A stretch of DNA of 64,000 nucleotides from NCBI RefSeq assembly GCF_936928535.1, contig NZ_CAKZHY010000060.1, positions 1 to 64,000 of the forward strand, in the 5' to 3' direction. The notes beneath the pieces are model-generated. The model searched no databases, was not told the DNA's origin, and saw only the letters and a list, made by a program, of their open reading frames with translations. Both the position numbers and the translations under genes were made by a program. The stretch is from an uncultured Bradyrhizobium sp. GTDB lineage: Bacteria > Pseudomonadota > Alphaproteobacteria > Rhizobiales > Xanthobacteraceae. Positions 63,296 to 64,000 of the stretch are shown here, piece after piece (the first letter of the stretch is position 1; the number at the start of each line of letters is the position of its first letter).

Positions 63296-63820
63296 ATGCG
63301 CAAGACCTTGCTCGAAAGTTTCACCCATGGCTCGCTGACCGAGCCCGCGCCGGCGCCGGACGGCTCGGCGCTGGCGGAGCTTGCAGCGAAAGTCGACCGC
63401 GCCGCCCAGGCCAGGCTCGGGCGTTCTCTTGCCATTCGCGAGGTCGATGCCGGGTCCTGCAACGGCTGCGAACTGGAGATCCACGCGCTGTCCAATGCCT
63501 TCTACGACATCGAACGTTTCGGCCTCCACTTCGTCGCCTCGCCGCGCCATGCCGACGTGCTGCTGGTCACGGGTCCCGTGACCAAGAACATGCGCCAGGC
63601 GCTGGAGCGAACGTACCACGCGACGCCCGATCCGAAATGGGTGGTCGCCGTTGGCGGATGCGCGATCGATGGCGGCATTTTTCGAGGCAGCTACGCCTGC
63701 GTCGGTGGCGTATCCGAGGCCGTTCCGGTGGATTTGCACATCAAGGGCTGCCCGCCGTCGCCGACGGACTTATTGAAGGGCTTGCTCGCGCTGCTCGAGC
63801 ACGTTAGCGCCAAGCGGTAA
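63296..63820 (+). CDS. hyfI: hydrogenase-4-like small subunit I (NuoB family)
   Basis: A 174-residue Fe-S protein of the NuoB/HyfI family. The 4Fe-4S ligands are intact: Cys55 and Cys58 (SCNGCELEI), Cys122 (VGGCAIDGG) and Cys152 (IKGCPPSP). It would carry the N2-like cluster next to the G subunit. The first 40 residues are less conserved and have no signal peptide. It is the last gene of the operon; the next gene is on the other strand. Confidence 0.93.
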   Translation: MRKTLLESFTHGSLTEPAPAPDGSALAELAAKVDRAAQARLGRSLAIREVDAGSCNGCELEIHALSNAFYDIERFGLHFVASPRHADVLLVTGPVTKNMRQALERTYHATPDPKWVVAVGGCAIDGGIFRGSYACVGGVSEAVPVDLHIKGCPPSPTDLLKGLLALLEHVSAKR

Positions 63821-63854
63821 GGGGGAGCGCCGAGGCTCACTCCACCAAAGAGGC

Positions 63855-64000
63855 TCAATCCACCAAGATCACCCTGATGTCGTTCACATTGGTCAGCGTC
63901 GGGCCGGGCTGCAGCAGATCGCCGGTCGCCTCGAAGAATGTCGTCGCGTCATTGTTGTCCAGATACGCCTGCGGCTGAAGTCCTTGCGCCTTCATCTTCG
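63855..64000 (-). CDS. glycerate 2-kinase (MOFRL), C-terminal part
   Basis: The minus strand reads in one frame from the window edge to a TGA at 63857-63855. The visible end includes LDNNDATTFFEATGDLLQPG and TLTNVNDIRVILVD, which match the C-terminus of type 2 glycerate kinases (TtuD/GckA, MOFRL family) that phosphorylate glycerate. The 5' part lies outside the window. It converges with the hydrogenase-4-like operon. Confidence 0.85.
   Translation of the reverse strand, partial: KMKAQGLQPQAYLDNNDATTFFEATGDLLQPGPTLTNVNDIRVILVD

Noticed and set aside
59840..63739. Two long minus-strand frames opposite the hydrogenase-4-like genes
   Set aside because: They are high-G+C shadows of well-supported membrane and Fe-S proteins. 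Residue composition is Arg/His/Gln-rich without motifs.
56708..63820. Active NiFe hydrogenase-4 / formate hydrogenlyase
   Set aside because: The G subunit lacks all four NiFe ligand cysteines and neither maturation genes nor formate dehydrogenase are in the window. I describe it as a hydrogenase-related complex instead.

Overview
The window looks like a chromosomal segment of a Bradyrhizobium-type alphaproteobacterium (Nitrobacteraceae). The evidence is high G+C with rhizobial codon use, a TrcR (DUF1013) cell-cycle regulator, an NdvA/ChvA-type glucan exporter, a GGAAC-type (EcfG-like) stress promoter, large palindromic intergenic repeats and many paralogous SDR, AraC and acyl-CoA ligase genes. 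No phage, transposase, plasmid or CRISPR signature was seen, and no rRNA. One tRNA, tRNA-Leu(CAA), lies at 51.1-51.2 kb.

Layout. 0-16 kb is mostly core metabolism: trcR, then ispH-thrB-rnhA, a 1-Cys peroxiredoxin, a DUF924 protein, a long-chain acyl-CoA ligase, a D-Ala-D-Ala carboxypeptidase, an NdvA-like ABC exporter, a HisE-like pyrophosphatase, a YqaA-type membrane protein and aspartate ammonia-lyase. 14-19 kb holds two nitronate-monooxygenase-like genes, a thioesterase-like gene and an acyl-CoA ligase, with a putative 32-residue membrane peptide between them. 19-28 kb has small envelope proteins, a LytS/NarX-type histidine kinase with its NarL-type regulator, and a large DUF2235 hydrolase with membrane segments.

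28.6-51 kb is a regulatory and redox island. A FixJ-type regulator, a lone receiver and a multi-PAS histidine kinase head a 14-gene colinear minus-strand run. After them come two tandem AraC regulators, a small unknown protein, an NDH-2-like flavoprotein, acetoacetate decarboxylase, a patatin lipase, an EmrA/EmrB-type efflux pair, 3-hydroxybutyrate dehydrogenase, another SDR and a DUF1275 protein. An ECF sigma factor and two further AraC paralogs run divergently. They are followed by a catalase-like protein lacking the catalytic His, two more SDRs around a DUF3237 protein, and a SigG-like ECF sigma factor with a SnoaL-like tail.

51-64 kb holds dsbB, a branched-chain/aromatic-type ABC importer in which LivM and LivG are one polypeptide, a divergent MarR regulator with a perfect palindrome between them, and a six-gene hydrogenase-4-like operon (B-C-E-F-G-I). 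The G subunit has lost all four NiFe-binding cysteines, so this is most likely a hydrogenase-related, complex I-like membrane complex (the Ehr type of the literature) rather than a hydrogenase. It is the most interesting system here. The window ends inside a glycerate 2-kinase gene.
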